From Aurelia coerulea (lineage: Eukaryota; Cnidaria; Scyphozoa; Semaeostomeae; Ulmaridae): a stretch of DNA of 64,000 bases. The stretch covers positions 5,912,501-5,976,500 of the forward strand of contig CM076944.1 in NCBI GenBank assembly GCA_039566865.1, written 5' to 3'. Below, piece by piece: positions 44,281 through 55,168 of this stretch. A program made the translations under genes and the position numbers. Numbering within the stretch: the stretch's first letter is position 1; the number at the start of each line of letters is the position of its first letter. Under the pieces are notes generated by a model that was not told where the DNA came from, ran no database searches, and worked only from the letters and a program-made list of their open reading frames with translations.

Positions 44281-44641
44281 CCGGGGGGGGGGGGGGGGGG
44301 GTTCTTGGCTAAATTTTGGGTAGTGGTTTGCCGCGAGCATATTCAAAATGGTACCGTTGGCAAGACTAATTTTTACGAAAATGGTACACTTGGCTAGACC
44401 AATTTTGACCGTTCCCAGACCAATATTGTCAATTATTATACCCTTGCTTGGTACGAAAAATATGATGATATGACCGTTCCCTAGACCAATATTACCAAAT
44501 ATGATACCCTTGGCTAGACTGTGGCCAGACCAACATTGCAAAAAAGTATACCCTTGGCTAGACTGTAAGTCCGAAAAAGTATACCCTTGCTCGCGGCACA
44601 TCCCCTGGTACCTTTACTATGGAAGAAACCCCCCTCCGTGA
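44281..44641. mobile_element. G-tract MITE, copy 2, with CCCTTGGCTAGAC minisatellite; TSD
   Basis: It begins CCGGGGGG... (about 19 G) followed by GTTCTTGGCTAAATTT and ends GGTACCTTTACTATGG...CCCCCCTCCG. GTTTGCCGCGAGCA (44328-44341) pairs with TGCTCGCGGCAC (44588-44599). Direct repeats CTTCTCCCAA lie at 44271-44280 and 44642-44651. The interior repeats TATACCCTTGGCTAGACTGT-type and TTGGCTAGACCAAT-type units six or more times. The long minus-strand ORF here is translated minisatellite. Confidence 0.8.
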
Positions 44642-44651
44642 CTTCTCCCAA

Positions 44652-45408
44652 GACAAAGCTTTCTAGGCCTAACTAATTTCAAAGATGACAGCTTAGCTTG
44701 AAAGGTTTCTCATTATTGATACATTTATAGATATGGAGATGGAACATGGCATCAATTCATTAATGTGGCAAAAATGTAAGGACTATCTGTGCTGAGTCCA
44801 GGCGTTATAGTTCTATTTATCATGGAAGTTTATGTCTGTCTCTGCGCAGCATCCCTTTTGGATCTCATACAGGCTAGCAAAGGAGAACGAAACCTGAGTT
44901 CTTAGCAAGTGATGTCGAGTTACCATCGATGCTTCTTCACAACATTGGGAAATGGCGGGTTTTAGTAAGACTTAGTTTAGGCAATTTGTTTTGCTTCCGA
45001 CAGCAAAGTGGCCTAGCCTTCCTCGTTTCGCATTCGTTTGACTTCAATCTTGTTTAGATTACCAGAAAGGCCACGATGAATTCCCAACAGTTACTTTTAT
45101 TGACATTAAAAACCACGAAAGGGTGCAGGAAGCCTGGAGGAGATCTTTTTTTTGCATGGGTGGCATTCATTCATTTTATTGTAACCGACAGGTTCTGTTG
45201 CATATTGTGGTGCATACAATCATCTTTTTAAATTGAAATTGCAAATAATCTTTGAACGCACTATTTCATTAGCTACACGATGTTCTATACGGACAACAAA
45301 GCAAGTGGAAATTAGGATTAACGTTCATGGAGCTACATTCATCCAGCTCTACTTCAAATTCAAATCGTCTAGGACTAACGTTCATCCAGCTAGATCGTTC
45401 AGGACTAA
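44652..45408. other. Unassigned stretch
   Basis: Near 45310-45420, AGGACTAACGTTCATCCAGCT-like phrases repeat three to four times. No gene is recognised. Confidence 0.4.
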
Positions 45409-45416
45409 CGTTCTTC

Positions 45417-45462
45417 TAGCCTGCGTGCAGACTCGAGGATAGTTGAGTCTGCACGCAGGCTA
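45417..45462. mobile_element. 46-bp palindrome with 8-bp TSD
   Basis: TAGCCTGCGTGCAGACTC and its exact reverse complement GAGTCTGCACGCAGGCTA enclose a 10-bp loop. Direct repeats CGTTCTTC flank it (45409-45416, 45463-45470; nine bases if the terminal A is shared). From memory, TAGCCTGCG-type palindromes are frequent in cnidarian genomes. Confidence 0.8.
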
Positions 45463-45539
45463 CGTTCTTCCAGCTAGATGTTGTTATCCCTCTTTCAAGT
45501 ATTGAAATTTTCTATGAGTTGCCAAACGTTGTACCTATC

Positions 45540-45845
45540 CCCGGGGGGGGGGCGTATGTAAAATGTTCATGGTGCGGGTATGTGCCGCCCATATGGGTGG
45601 GTTTTTGGGCATGCAATTCTCTAAACAAGTGTCCTTTTTCGGTCGGCAGATTCTCCATGAACATAGGTGGGGTTTCCCAGAAATTCGCAAAAAAATAGTT
45701 CAAAATGGGCATTTTTCCGCCAAAATATGCCAAAAAGGACATAAAAGTGGGTACCAAGGCAAGTGTCGGGAATTAGAAGAGGGTAGCTTTCTGAAAACCA
45801 GGCAACAGACCTCCGTCCATCCTCAAGTCATTTACTCCCCCCAAG
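45540..45845. mobile_element. G-tract MITE, copy 3, without clear minisatellite; TSD
   Basis: CCCCGGGGGGGGGG...CGTATGTAAAATG at the left pairs with CATTTACTCCCCCC at the right. Subterminal GGGTATGTGCCGCCC resembles the GTGCCG block of the other copies. Direct repeats GTACCTATC flank it (45531-45539, 45846-45854). The interior (AAAAAGGACA, TTTTTCGGTCGGCAG) has no clean tandem repeat. Confidence 0.75.
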
Positions 45846-45854
45846 GTACCTATC

Positions 45855-46494
45855 GTAACATAAGTAACCACAAAAAGAATGAAATTAAATTTACGAGAAC
45901 TAATGAGGCCCCAAACAAGGTTACCTGGAGCCCTGGATGCCCTGTTGAGCCCTGAACCCAATCTTGTTCCTCGCTGCAGCCCTGATAAGCGAGCCTGAAT
46001 CAAGAGGAAACAAAGACATTTTTTTATTATAGATCTTCTAAACATACATGTATCTAAAGGTAGAAACCTACTAACAAAATTTGAGAAGAATAACAAACTA
46101 AACGAGCATAATAGAAACTAATTAAATACTGTTAAAGGTAACTAATTTACAAAGGGGATGCAACAATTAGCTTTTCCAATCGAATTATTGACAGGTTGAA
46201 TAAATACGAAATTATTTCTTTCATGACAACCTGTTCTGGGATGGAGAAGAGAAATCTAAACTTGTCATTCATGTTCAGAAGTCTGATGTTTGGGAATAAG
46301 TTGTAACACTTCTAAGAAATCTCCCCTTATTTGTTTGTCAAGGGGGCATTTTGAGATAAAGTGCATTTCATATCTTCAACAACTTCTTCACTGCAAAGTT
46401 TACACAATCTATCTTCAAATTTAATGTTTGGTGTAGTTCGTCTACCGGATTCGACTGCCAGAACGTGGTCACTTGTGCGTAATTTTGCTGTAAA
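45855..46494. other. Unassigned stretch
   Basis: No gene or repeat is recognised. A CATTTTGAGATAAAGTGC...CACTGCAAAGTTTACACAATCTATC phrase at 46345-46420 looks like a decayed LINE, but I cannot support it in any frame. Confidence 0.3.
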
Positions 46495-46806
46495 TACAGT
46501 ATTACCCCGCTACTCAGGGCCGTAGGAAGAAGCTTCGGATTGGGGGAGCAATTGTTCTTAAAACAATAGAGAACAATACATCTAATTAAGTCATGTGACG
46601 TAGCACCATTGTCTTAAAAAATTATTGGGGGGCTTGAGCCCCCCCTACCCCCCCGCTTCCTACGGGCCTGCTACTAAGAAACTGACTTGTAAGAAACTGC
46701 AGCCTGTCAGATGGCACCATAGCCATTGTCCAGCATTCTGCTTAGTATAACATTTTATAAGAAACCAAGCAGCCTGGTTTTATAAAAGTGGCGGAGTAAT
46801 ACTGTA
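46495..46806. mobile_element. TACAGTATTAC MITE, interrupted by a hAT-like MITE
   Basis: TACAGTATTACCCCGCTACT at the left and AGTGGCGGAGTAATACTGTA at the right are near-perfect inverted repeats; AAGAAACTG/CCAAGCAGCCTGG-type arms lie inside. The nested element is at 46515-46670. TA ends suggest a mariner type. Confidence 0.75.
46515..46670. mobile_element. hAT-like MITE (CGTAGG family), copy 3, nested
   Basis: CAGGGCCGTAGGAAG at the left, CTTCCTACGGGCCTG at the right, with an inner GGGGGGCTTGAGCCCCCC hairpin. CTACT is repeated on both sides (46510-46514, 46671-46675). The other two copies have 8-bp duplications, so this one seems reduced or misread by a small change. Confidence 0.75.
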
Positions 46807-47171
46807 CTCGTTGTTGCCTAAAATTATAATCATGTATTAGGAGATATGGTTCACATTCAACTTCTTTGTCCATATCACGAAGGAATTTTCCCCTTTTGAA
46901 GTACTGAAGTGGGCTTACGAACCAGAGAACATATCTCTACAACAACGCTCTCTGGTCGGTTAGTTGAGGCAAAAACGTCTACCTTAGGCCTTCCGCTGAA
47001 AATCAAATAAAGAAATGTTTCAGTTTGTAAAATTATCGAAATTTGGTTAGTTTTAAGACATTAGAGCTTATTTTGGGCCTTTCGTATTTGGTGTGGGGCT
47101 TGCTGAATGACAGTTCGTTTTCAGACGTCGCAAAAGGTCTTAGGATGGCTGTTTGGACTGCCAATTTGTAC
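46807..47171. other. Unassigned stretch
   Basis: Nothing recognised. Confidence 0.3.
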
Positions 47172-47179
47172 GAGAGTGG

Positions 47180-47524
47180 CCCGGGGGGGGGGGTACTTGA
47201 CTAGGGAAGTGCCGGGGCTGTGCGGAAAACCTCTCCACACCCTGCACCCTGTCGCATAAAAAATTTGCATCTCAAATATAGTGTAGAACGCAATTTTTGC
47301 TTGTGATACCCTGTCGCTTAAAAGTTTTGCATCTCAAATATAGTGAAGAACGCAATTTTTGCTTGTGATACCCTGTCGCATAACTTTTTTACCTATTTTA
47401 ATACCCTGTCGCATAATTTTCGTTAGAAAAGGACACCCTGTCGCATAATTTTTACCGTTAAAGGACACCCTGTTGAGCGGCACATCCCGTCAGGTCAAGT
47501 ATGGGAGTACCCCCCCCCCCCCGG
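47180..47524. mobile_element. G-tract MITE, copy 4, with CCCTGTCGCATAA minisatellite; 8-bp TSD
   Basis: CCCGGGGGGG...TACTTGACTAGGGAAGTGCCG at the left; CGGCACATCCCG...GGTCAAGTATGGGAGTACCCCCCC at the right. Direct repeats GAGAGTGG lie at 47172-47179 and 47525-47532. The interior repeats CCCTGTCGCATAA followed by variable AT-rich linkers (about six times). Confidence 0.85.
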
Positions 47525-47532
47525 GAGAGTGG

Positions 47533-47931
47533 TTGGAATCTTGGAACTTCAAAAACCTGCTATGTTGAATGAGGTGCCTATTCTCAATGATTCGAGCCTG
47601 ACAGAATCACGAGGTGTAACCAAATCGAGAGGACCTTCCCGGGCAGTATTCCTGGAAACTGCCTTCGGACTTTAAGTAGAAACAAATCATTCTGGGTGAC
47701 GCAATAATGATTGATTTTTGTGTATCCTCCCATGGTCGAATCCTTCATTCCATTGGCTCACAATACTTCCTGTTTTTAGGCTTTGGGTGGGGCCTTCGAG
47801 CATGACCACTGACCGCACAACTTACCTCAGTTTCAAAGAAAAGGAATACTTTAAAGAAATTTCAGATATCTCTGAGGGTGGCGATGCAATCTTTCCGTCG
47901 GATAGCGACATCGCTCGTACTCTCTTTTCAC
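47533..47931. other. Unassigned stretch
   Basis: An ORF (47718-48005) runs into the next MITE; it has no domain. Confidence 0.3.
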
Positions 47932-48162
47932 TTAAAGATCTATTGTCACCCAGGGTCCTTTGCAGGCACGCTACAATTTCAGACTGCCTGAAAATCATGG
48001 CCTAAGTGGACAGTATGGATCAACACTGCTGTAGTTGAACTGTTAATATTAATTGGCTTTTGCAACAATCCATACTGCCCGCGTTGGCCAAATTTTGTTT
48101 TTCAGACCGTCTGAAATTGCAACATGCCTGCAAAGGATAATGGGTGACAATGGCCCTTTTAG
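47932..48162. mobile_element. MITE (GTCACCCAG family), copy 2
   Basis: TTAAAGATCTATTGTCACCCAGG...GGCACGCTACAATTTCAGACTGCCTGAAAAT pairs with TTTTTCAGACCGTCTGAAATTGC...GCCTGCAAAGGATAATGGGTGACAATGGCCC. An inner pair GACAGTATGGAT / ATCCATACTG lies in the middle. It matches 37253-37520. Confidence 0.8.
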
Positions 48163-48794
48163 CGTCCTGAGTTGGATCGACTTCGCTTTTAGTTAGCCAT
48201 GAAAGAGAGCGTCGAAGAATGAACGAGGCAGGGGGAGGGGTACCAAGTACAGCTTTATTACCAAGCTTTAGAATAGACTTTTAAGCTTTAGAATATTTCA
48301 CGAATCCCATTGACCGGAATGGTGTCAACAAATCAGAGAATGCAAAGGGACTCAGACAATAAGCCAAACTGTAGATCACTTCTTGGGTTCGCCCATGGCG
48401 TGCCCCTTGCCCCTAAATCTATCACGACATTGCTGCAGCATGCTGGCCCAAAATTCTGCCACTGAAGTGACTCAAACGAGTTTACTCATATTGTCGAACC
48501 ATTGGATGCCCACAGTGACCGAAGCTTCTCCTCAAATACAAACCAACTGTTCTAATCAAACAACTAATGATAATGCACATACTGATACCAGACACTGTTC
48601 TGAGTGAAACCTAAAGAGTAATTAGTTGTATCAACAGATGTAACCAGCATTATAAATGTCTTGCCTGCGCACATCTTTTTGATCGCACTTTAAACCCGAG
48701 CTCATTTTCTGAAGATTTCTTTAGCGGTTTTTTAGTGATCTTTGTTCGTAGTGTGCGTTGAGCAGGGGGGACTGGGGTTAGTCGTAACACTGTA
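48163..48794. other. Unassigned stretch
   Basis: The ORF 48383-48607 shows no domain. A CTTTAGAATA duplication is seen near 48265-48295. Confidence 0.3.
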
Positions 48795-48803
48795 TGGAAA
48801 ACA

Positions 48804-49955
48804 GGCTATTAGAAATCACCGGCCCCGGCCCCCCAGCCCCGGCCCTCGGCACCATGGCGCTCGGCCCTCGGCCCCCACAAATATAGGTATTTCTTCGTTT
48901 CATAGCTGTCTGGCTGTTCCCGCATTTAAAATGATCCCAACGGTGCCGTTCAATCCAAAAATCGCAATGTTCGAAGCCTCCAAGAGCTTAAGAAACTCCT
49001 TTCAAGTAAAGTGAGAGAACTTCGCGGGGTCGGGCAGTCATCTGAGTCTCGCAAAACAAGTTGAGTATGATTTCCTAAACAAACCACAAATGTACACACA
49101 CCACACGCTCCTTCGCATACAATTCATGCGCCTTCGTAGTCGTTCTGGCTAACTGTCGCCCTGAAAACCCCTCTTTCCCCTGTTTCGAAATTACACAGAG
49201 TAAATTGTTTGTAAGTAACTCTTTCTAAGAAACTAAACGCACCGATGGCGAGATGACCATTACCAAGAAATTAGGAAACTCCAAAGACTTTGTCAGAAAG
49301 AAATTAATTCCTCTTTCCACTTTCTTCTCATAACCTGTGCTTGCCTGTGTCCAAGACATTTATTGAAAGTCAAGGGGATCCCGCCGATTTAAAGAATGTT
49401 CGTAAAAACGATTTCAAGAGGAACCTTCAATATTCTCATTTACATGAGTATTATTCCGTTTTGATTATGGTTTCGAAGTACACTTTACTTCATGTTTATT
49501 CACTTTGGTGTCCTGTCACCCACTCGAAAAGCTGTCCGTTCGAAGGGTCAAAAGTAAGGAATTATGTTGAACAGTTTGCGGTCCACATATTTGTAAATAA
49601 TGCATCAAAGAATGCAACCATATGGAATGTGACTCCCTCGATTGACTACGAAGGCGCATGAATTGTATGCGAAGGAGCGTGTGGTGTGTGTACATTTGTG
49701 GTTTATACTCAACTTGTTTTGCGAGACTCAGATGACTGCCCGGCCCCTCGAAGTTCTCTCACTTTACTTGAAAGGAGTTTCTTAAGCTCTTGGAGGCTTC
49801 GAACATTGCGATTTTTCGATTGAACGGCACCGTTCGGATCATTTTAAATGCGGGAACAGCCAGACAGCTATGAAACAAAGAAATACCTATATTTGTGGGG
49901 GCCGAGGGCCGAGCGCCATGGTGCCGAGGGCTGGGGCCGGTGATCTCTAATAGCG
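48804..49955. mobile_element. 1.15-kb foldback element, 9-bp TSD (Mutator-like)
   Basis: The left arm (48804 to ~49147) and right arm (~49640 to 49955) are reverse complements: CTATTAGAAATCACCGG / CCGGTGATCTCTAATAG; GCACCATGGCGCTCGGC; ATTTTAAATGCGGGAACAGCC; GACGACTCAGATGACTGCC-type; CGCCTTCGTAGTC. TGGAAAACA lies on both sides (48795-48803, 49956-49964). Long TIRs with a 9-bp duplication fit the Mutator superfamily. The ~490-bp spacer holds an ORF (49341-49661) without any known domain, so there is no sign of a transposase. Confidence 0.85.
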
Positions 49956-50118
49956 TGGAAAACACAAGGTTCTCCTTACTGTACATTCAACAATCAGATT
50001 CTTTATATTACGATCATGTATGGTCATCAGTTGACAATGTCAATGTTTGGTCATTGGCAATGTTTACATGACATTGTTTGGTCATTGGCTACAGAATGCA
50101 ACATGTTTATCGTTGGTG

Positions 50119-50272
50119 CATGGATGGAAGGACACCGCAGTTATGCTTCAGCGGAGGAAAATTTATATCTGCGGAGGAAGTTTCGATCTCTTTTGCTACC
50201 TGCTCCGTAAAACTGCGTAGATTTTCCTCCACAGAAGACTACAGTCGCGGCAATGCATTTAACCACCCATTG
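50119..50272. mobile_element. CATGGG foldback element, degenerate copy
   Basis: CATGGATGG...GTTATGCTTCAGCGGAGGAAAATTTATATCTGCGGAGG then CTCCGTAAAACTGCG...TTTTCCTCC...AACCACCCATTG follow the order of the intact copies with many changes and deletions. Confidence 0.55.
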
Positions 50273-50473
50273 TTAGTGGAGCCATTTGTGCTATTAAAAT
50301 CGGAAATGAAAGTTAAGATTGGAGTGTTACGACCCGCCTCCACTGCGGTAATTTTTGTTCGATGACCAGCGTTTCTTGTCTAGTGCGCATGCTCTGTTAT
50401 TAGAGTGGGCTGCTTGCGGGTCAAAACCGCTCGGCCATTAGACTTGCAGCGGGCTTGTACTCAAGTAGATTTA

Positions 50474-50666
50474 TGCATGGATAGCCATACTCTGCTGGTA
50501 TGCTTCTATGGAGGAGCGCTGGAACTAATATGTACCTGCGGCGGGACAATTTCTATAGTTCTATGGTGGAGGTAACGACGCTAGCTCCTCCGTAGTAGAA
50601 GATAATGTTTTCCTCCGCAACAAAGCTGTGAGAATGAAGCACAACTACGGCGTCTAAATACCAATG
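50474..50666. mobile_element. CATGGG foldback element, degenerate copy
   Basis: CATGGATAGCCATACTCTGCTGG, GCTTCTATGGAGGAGCGCTGG, ATATGTACCTGCGG then CTCCTCCGTAGTA, TTTTCCTCCGCAAC. The right end has decayed. Confidence 0.65.
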
Positions 50667-51104
50667 ATTTAAGTCCTTGTTTTCGTCAATGCTAGGCGTC
50701 CGTTGGATATTTGGACGTTAAGAAGCAGTATTTTGGAGGCATTCTGAACACATTCAGCAAGTTATTCGCCGATTAGTGTGCGGCTTTTATGGGAAATCCA
50801 ATTCTTCATAATCACAACATATTAACATATGCGAGAGAAGAAAAATAAGCGCATTACTTTCATCCAATAGATGATCCAAGCCTATGCAGAACGAGTAGCA
50901 TCCACTTGATTTATTGATGTTTAAAATGTGGAGGAAAGCTTATAAATCATGTTTCTTTGCCAGTTTCTGGAGAATAGGATCGCAGAGGCCATATTTTCCC
51001 ACCGCAGACTAACTACACTACTTTTTTGTGGGAAATCGCTTTCAAGAAACCTTAGTATTGGAGCCTGTTACAGAAAATTACGAAACTCTATCACTCTTGT
51101 CATC
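50667..51104. other. Unassigned stretch
   Basis: Nothing recognised. Confidence 0.3.
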
Positions 51105-52312
51105 ATCATAATCATCATTATCATTTATTAATTATTTATTCATAAGTAGGCAAAAACAAAACAATTGCTAACATTAGATTGACGACGTGATTCCTTATAT
51201 TCGTTCAACGTTTTTAATCTGATATTTTTATTTTCACTCAGTTTGAAGCCATAAACGCCATCCAATTCAATGCGGAGAACTGAGACTCATGTAATCAGTC
51301 TAAGCTGACATTACCGCTAATATGGCCTACGGTCTTATATAATTTACAAATTTTCTTAATAAAAGGCTATACTTAAAATACAGGAAACGTTAACACATAA
51401 GATTCCTATCCTGTTAGGAACCCAACCTGTGGTGCATAAACTTTGCAGAACATGCAGTTGCATTCCAACCGAGGGGCATTTCAGTCCCAGAAAATCTCGT
51501 ACACATTTGGCAAAAATCCTTCTATTTTCAAGAAAAATCCATCAAAAATCCTTTGTTCTGAATATATCTCGTACACTTTTTCCTTTTTACAAATTGGAAA
51601 GGAGCTTGAGCCTTTGTATTAGCTAAAACACTTGTTGGTCTACTTGGAAGTAATCAAATGCCAAGTTGAAATTAAGACAATTTTCTAATTTTTAGTTATG
51701 AGTTCCAAAGTGTTTTCAAACCAAATGTGTATTACCAACCCAATTGATACCAAACATTGCAATTTCTGCTCATGATTTGGTTCTTTATAATTCTAATTAT
51801 TCTTTCTTATTTGGATATAAGAAAGAAGCCATAGATAAACTTCGATAAATTGCAAGATTCCATTTGAGAAATGTAAAGAAGCTCTATAAAGAATTGGCCC
51901 AAAACTAAGATATTCTGCTACAAATTGAGAGCAAAGTTTCTTGTAAGTAGTGAATGTACGTCTTCCCCCTGTTTCTGCTGCGGAATTTCTTATTTATAGA
52001 GGCCCATTGTCAACCATGATCCTTTGTGTGGTGAATGAAAGCAAGTCAAAGAGAATTTAGGCCAAGATCGACTTTCACATGATGCCATAGTGCCATGCCA
52101 TAGTACCAAGAATACCATATTAGCTTTATTAGCTATAATGTTAGCTGAGACTGATTACATGAGTCTCAATCTTCTGTATTGAATTGGATGGCGTTTATGG
52201 CTTCAAACTGCGTGAAAAATTAAGATATCAGATGAAAAACGTTGAACGAATACAAGGAATCACGTCGTCAATCTAATTTTAGCAATTGTGATGATTATAA
52301 TTATGATGATAG
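51105..52312. repeat. Inverted repeat: ~210-bp arms, ~790-bp spacer
   Basis: AATTGCTAACATTAGATTGACG...CAACGTTTTTAATCTGATAT...AAACGCCATCCAATTCAAT...GACTCATGTAATCAGTCT on the left mirrors AGACTGATTACATGAGTCTC...ATTGAATTGGATGGCGTTT...AAAACGTTGAACG...CGTCAATCTAATTTTAGCAATT on the right (52113-52312). ATCATC/ATGATGAT simple repeats lie at both outer ends. No target duplication or transposase is seen. Confidence 0.8.
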
Positions 52313-54257
52313 TGATAGTGATATATACGAAGGTTTCTCAAAAAATCGACTTTGACGCCACAAAGGATCCCGATTAGCAGGATAGCAGGGAGTCTTAATT
52401 AAGTTCAACTGTCCCACAAGAATATGAACGATGCTTTGAGTAACTTTGCCTTTTTTGTTCCCCTTGTTGAATCAATATTTGTGTTGTTTCTACTGTACTG
52501 AGAACCTAAAAGTGATAAGGTTTCACCTTACAAAATCTATGATCACCAAAGTCCAGTTACTGCAATTTGAAACTTGCATTTTGGTAGTGTTTGAAGCATG
52601 GATAATCTGCTGTCTCCATTGGTGGTAGGACATGCTTAAACATCTCTTGGTATACCCTTAAATTGCAATTGATTTATTATATGCAGTAAAACGTGGCCTC
52701 AGATATGATCAAAAACTTAACAAAGTATTTTAGGACATGCATGGGCGTCAGTCCGTGCTATGACATGCCAACACAGGTTTGCCCCAAAGACCATTCTCTC
52801 CTTTGATCAATAAAAGTTGTGACCTGCTTATCTGTACTTGTGACGTAGCACCATTGTTTCAAAACTTGATGGTGTTTCCCTGCCCCTGTTTACCTTACTT
52901 CATTGAAAGACATGGGCTGTCTGAGGTAGATGGAGGTTGCAACGGGTGAAAACGATAGGAGGAACAAAGCAAAACGTTTCTATGTTCTTTGTAATGATTT
53001 TGAAGTACTTTGATCTATGTCCGGAAAACACATGAAATGCTTGCACAGTTTATGATACTTATCCCTCATTTCCTGAGCCAAACAGAAAAACTCTATGCTG
53101 TGAAAATCAACTGAGATGAAAATCTGTGATCGTCATGTGCAGAAAATGAAGCGGAACTGGAAAAGTCCTCACAAGGGAAAATCTTGTGCGCAATCCACAG
53201 GCAATGCGAAACTTCAGTTATATTCAGCAACAACAACAACAACAACAACATCAACAACATCAGTTTTCTGGACAATAATCTTGACAGTTTTCTTTCTATC
53301 AAATCTATTGATAAACTACGAAAAATACAGTTCAAATATGGTACTTAATTATAGGGAACGTGCAATGATAAATTGGCTCACCTATAAAAAAAGAACGAGG
53401 AACCCCTCTAACCAAACACAACATTGTTCCATTGGTGATCTGTGTTCACGACGCGTGTGCAGCTTCTATTTGAGTGAATTTTAGGTTTTGTTGCTCTTTG
53501 TAAAGGCACCTTGCACAGTCAGTTGTCTGCACTACACGGAAGGTTTAGCTGCGTGGCTAGGCCCATTACGAACGTAAGCAAGAAAGAGCGGGAAAATAGG
53601 CTGAAATCTAACCACGTGACCTGTCCATGTGCACCTTTGGTTTGCTAAGAAGTATGCTAAGATGGTACTACAAATGTGATAAGACTGCTAATGGCCTAAT
53701 GGAATGGAGAGAAATTGCAACTTAATACTCCTCAAACTCTTGCTTTTGTGCATCCGATAAAAAATGAAGTTTCATATCAATTATTGCAAATGGAATTTTT
53801 GGAAGATACGGTAGATCGTATTTGATAGGATGAGGTGCAAACTAGGTAATAGAATTGGAAGATCGTATTTGATAATGATAGGATGATGTGCAACTTGCAA
53901 GCGAGAACAAGCAATGCTAATGTAAATTTTTACAGTGGTTGATTCCGATCAGTTTGACTGGCGCCATTTTCTACTGGTTAGTTGAATTACCCAAACCACT
54001 ATTCATCCCTGATTCTATTGTGGTTGTTGTTGCTGCCACTTTATTTTGTCTAAGCGAACCCATTGCCAGGCTAATCTCTCTCGGCATTGTTCTATTACTA
54101 AGCTAAATTTAGTTTAGATAGATATGAGAGTTTGCACTAAATGGGCTGCACTGTCAAATGTTATTTGGGCAACAATTTTGGAAGAAGCACATTAGGGTGT
54201 GTTCTGCGATGCACAGTGACACCAATTTATGTCATAGTGGTTAGTTCTGTCTGAAAG
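52313..54257. other. Long stretch without supported genes
   Basis: An ORF at 53116-53484 contains (CAA)n-encoded Thr repeats (53228-53258) and one hydrophobic segment; there is no domain and it is probably chance. Near 53800-53890 GATCGTATTTGATA is repeated twice. Confidence 0.35.
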
Positions 54258-54360
54258 CTGGGATGGCTCAGCGGTAGCACGCTTGACTAAAGTTCAAGCT
54301 ATTTTTTGCGCCTGAGCTCCTACGCAGCGATACTTCTCACTTTAAAATTCGATTGTAAGT
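54258..54360 (+). mobile_element. tRNA-like head (SINE fragment)
   Basis: GGGATGGCTCAGCGGTAGCACGC resembles the 5' half of a tRNA with an A-box (TGGCTCAGCGG). A weak B-box-like AAAATTCGATTGT lies ~75 bp on. No acceptor stem closes, so it is not a functional tRNA gene. Confidence 0.45.
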
Positions 54361-54967
54361 AAAACCAAAACAATCAATTAAGAGCTGCAAAAGTTAAAAT
54401 GGAAACCATGCTTTAGGGGTTTTGGTACCAAAAACCTTTTCACGCAAAATTCGTGATTGATAGTCAAATGTGGCTGATGCTTTCAACACCCACTGCAGAT
54501 GACGTGATTCTCCTCTTGCGGAAACTTTCTTTTCATACAACTGCAATTGAAGAACTTCATACCATGGAAAGCATGAAATGGGTAACTGTATCAACTACCT
54601 AGACTGACTACTTCAGTCCCAATTTCCGCTTCGTTCATTGAATTGGATGACGGCACTACATTTCATGTAGTTATAGGGTCCATCAGTCTATCAATAGGGA
54701 TAACTACGAACGTGTAATCAGTGTACAACATAACATCCAAAGAGATGATTTCCCAAGTGTATGGTCACTTGACCTGAAGTGAGTATAAACAACAACATTA
54801 GTTGAATTGGTCTATTGTTATTCCTTTGAATATCAATAGACAAAATTGTCTACTGTTTACATCCACTCCAAGTGAAGTGCTTGACCATTTGATAAGACTT
54901 CTTTTGAATTCTTTAGCATATTTCGTGCCATGACAACTTCTGTCAGGAATGCAAGAAGTAGTAGAAC
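54361..54967. other. Unassigned stretch
   Basis: GATAACTACGAACGTGTAATCAGT at 54690-54713 matches the motif at 28091-28114. Nothing else is recognised. Confidence 0.35.
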
Positions 54968-55168
54968 CATGGGTAGTTAGACACTGCTGGTGTGCTTCTA
55001 TGGAGGAGCGCTGAATAATATGTATCTGCGGAGAAAATATTGTTTAGTACTGCGGATAAGATGTCGATTCGATATCTCCTCCGCAGTACTAAACAATATT
55101 TCCTCCGCAGATATATATTATCCAGCGCTCCTCCATAGAAGCACACCAGCAGTGTCTAACTACCCATG
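54968..55168. mobile_element. CATGGG foldback element, copy 2; 7-bp TSD
   Basis: Left CATGGGTAGTTAGACACTGC, right GCAGTGTCTAACTACCCATG; GTACTGCGGATAAGATGTCGA / ATCTCCTCCGCAGTAC at the centre. Direct repeats GTAGAAC at 54961-54967 and 55169-55175; the next base outward differs, so the duplication is 7 bp. ORFs on both strands are nearly identical because the element is a palindrome. Confidence 0.9.

Noticed and set aside
44242..44601. 119-residue minus-strand ORF
   Set aside because: Translation of the CCCTTGGCTAGAC minisatellite of G-tract copy 2.
49341..49661. Transposase gene inside the 1.15-kb foldback
   Set aside because: No DDE or zinc-finger motif visible in the 106-residue frame.
53116..53484. 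122-residue ORF with Thr repeats and a hydrophobic segment
   Set aside because: The Thr run is an (ACA)n microsatellite; nothing else supports a gene.
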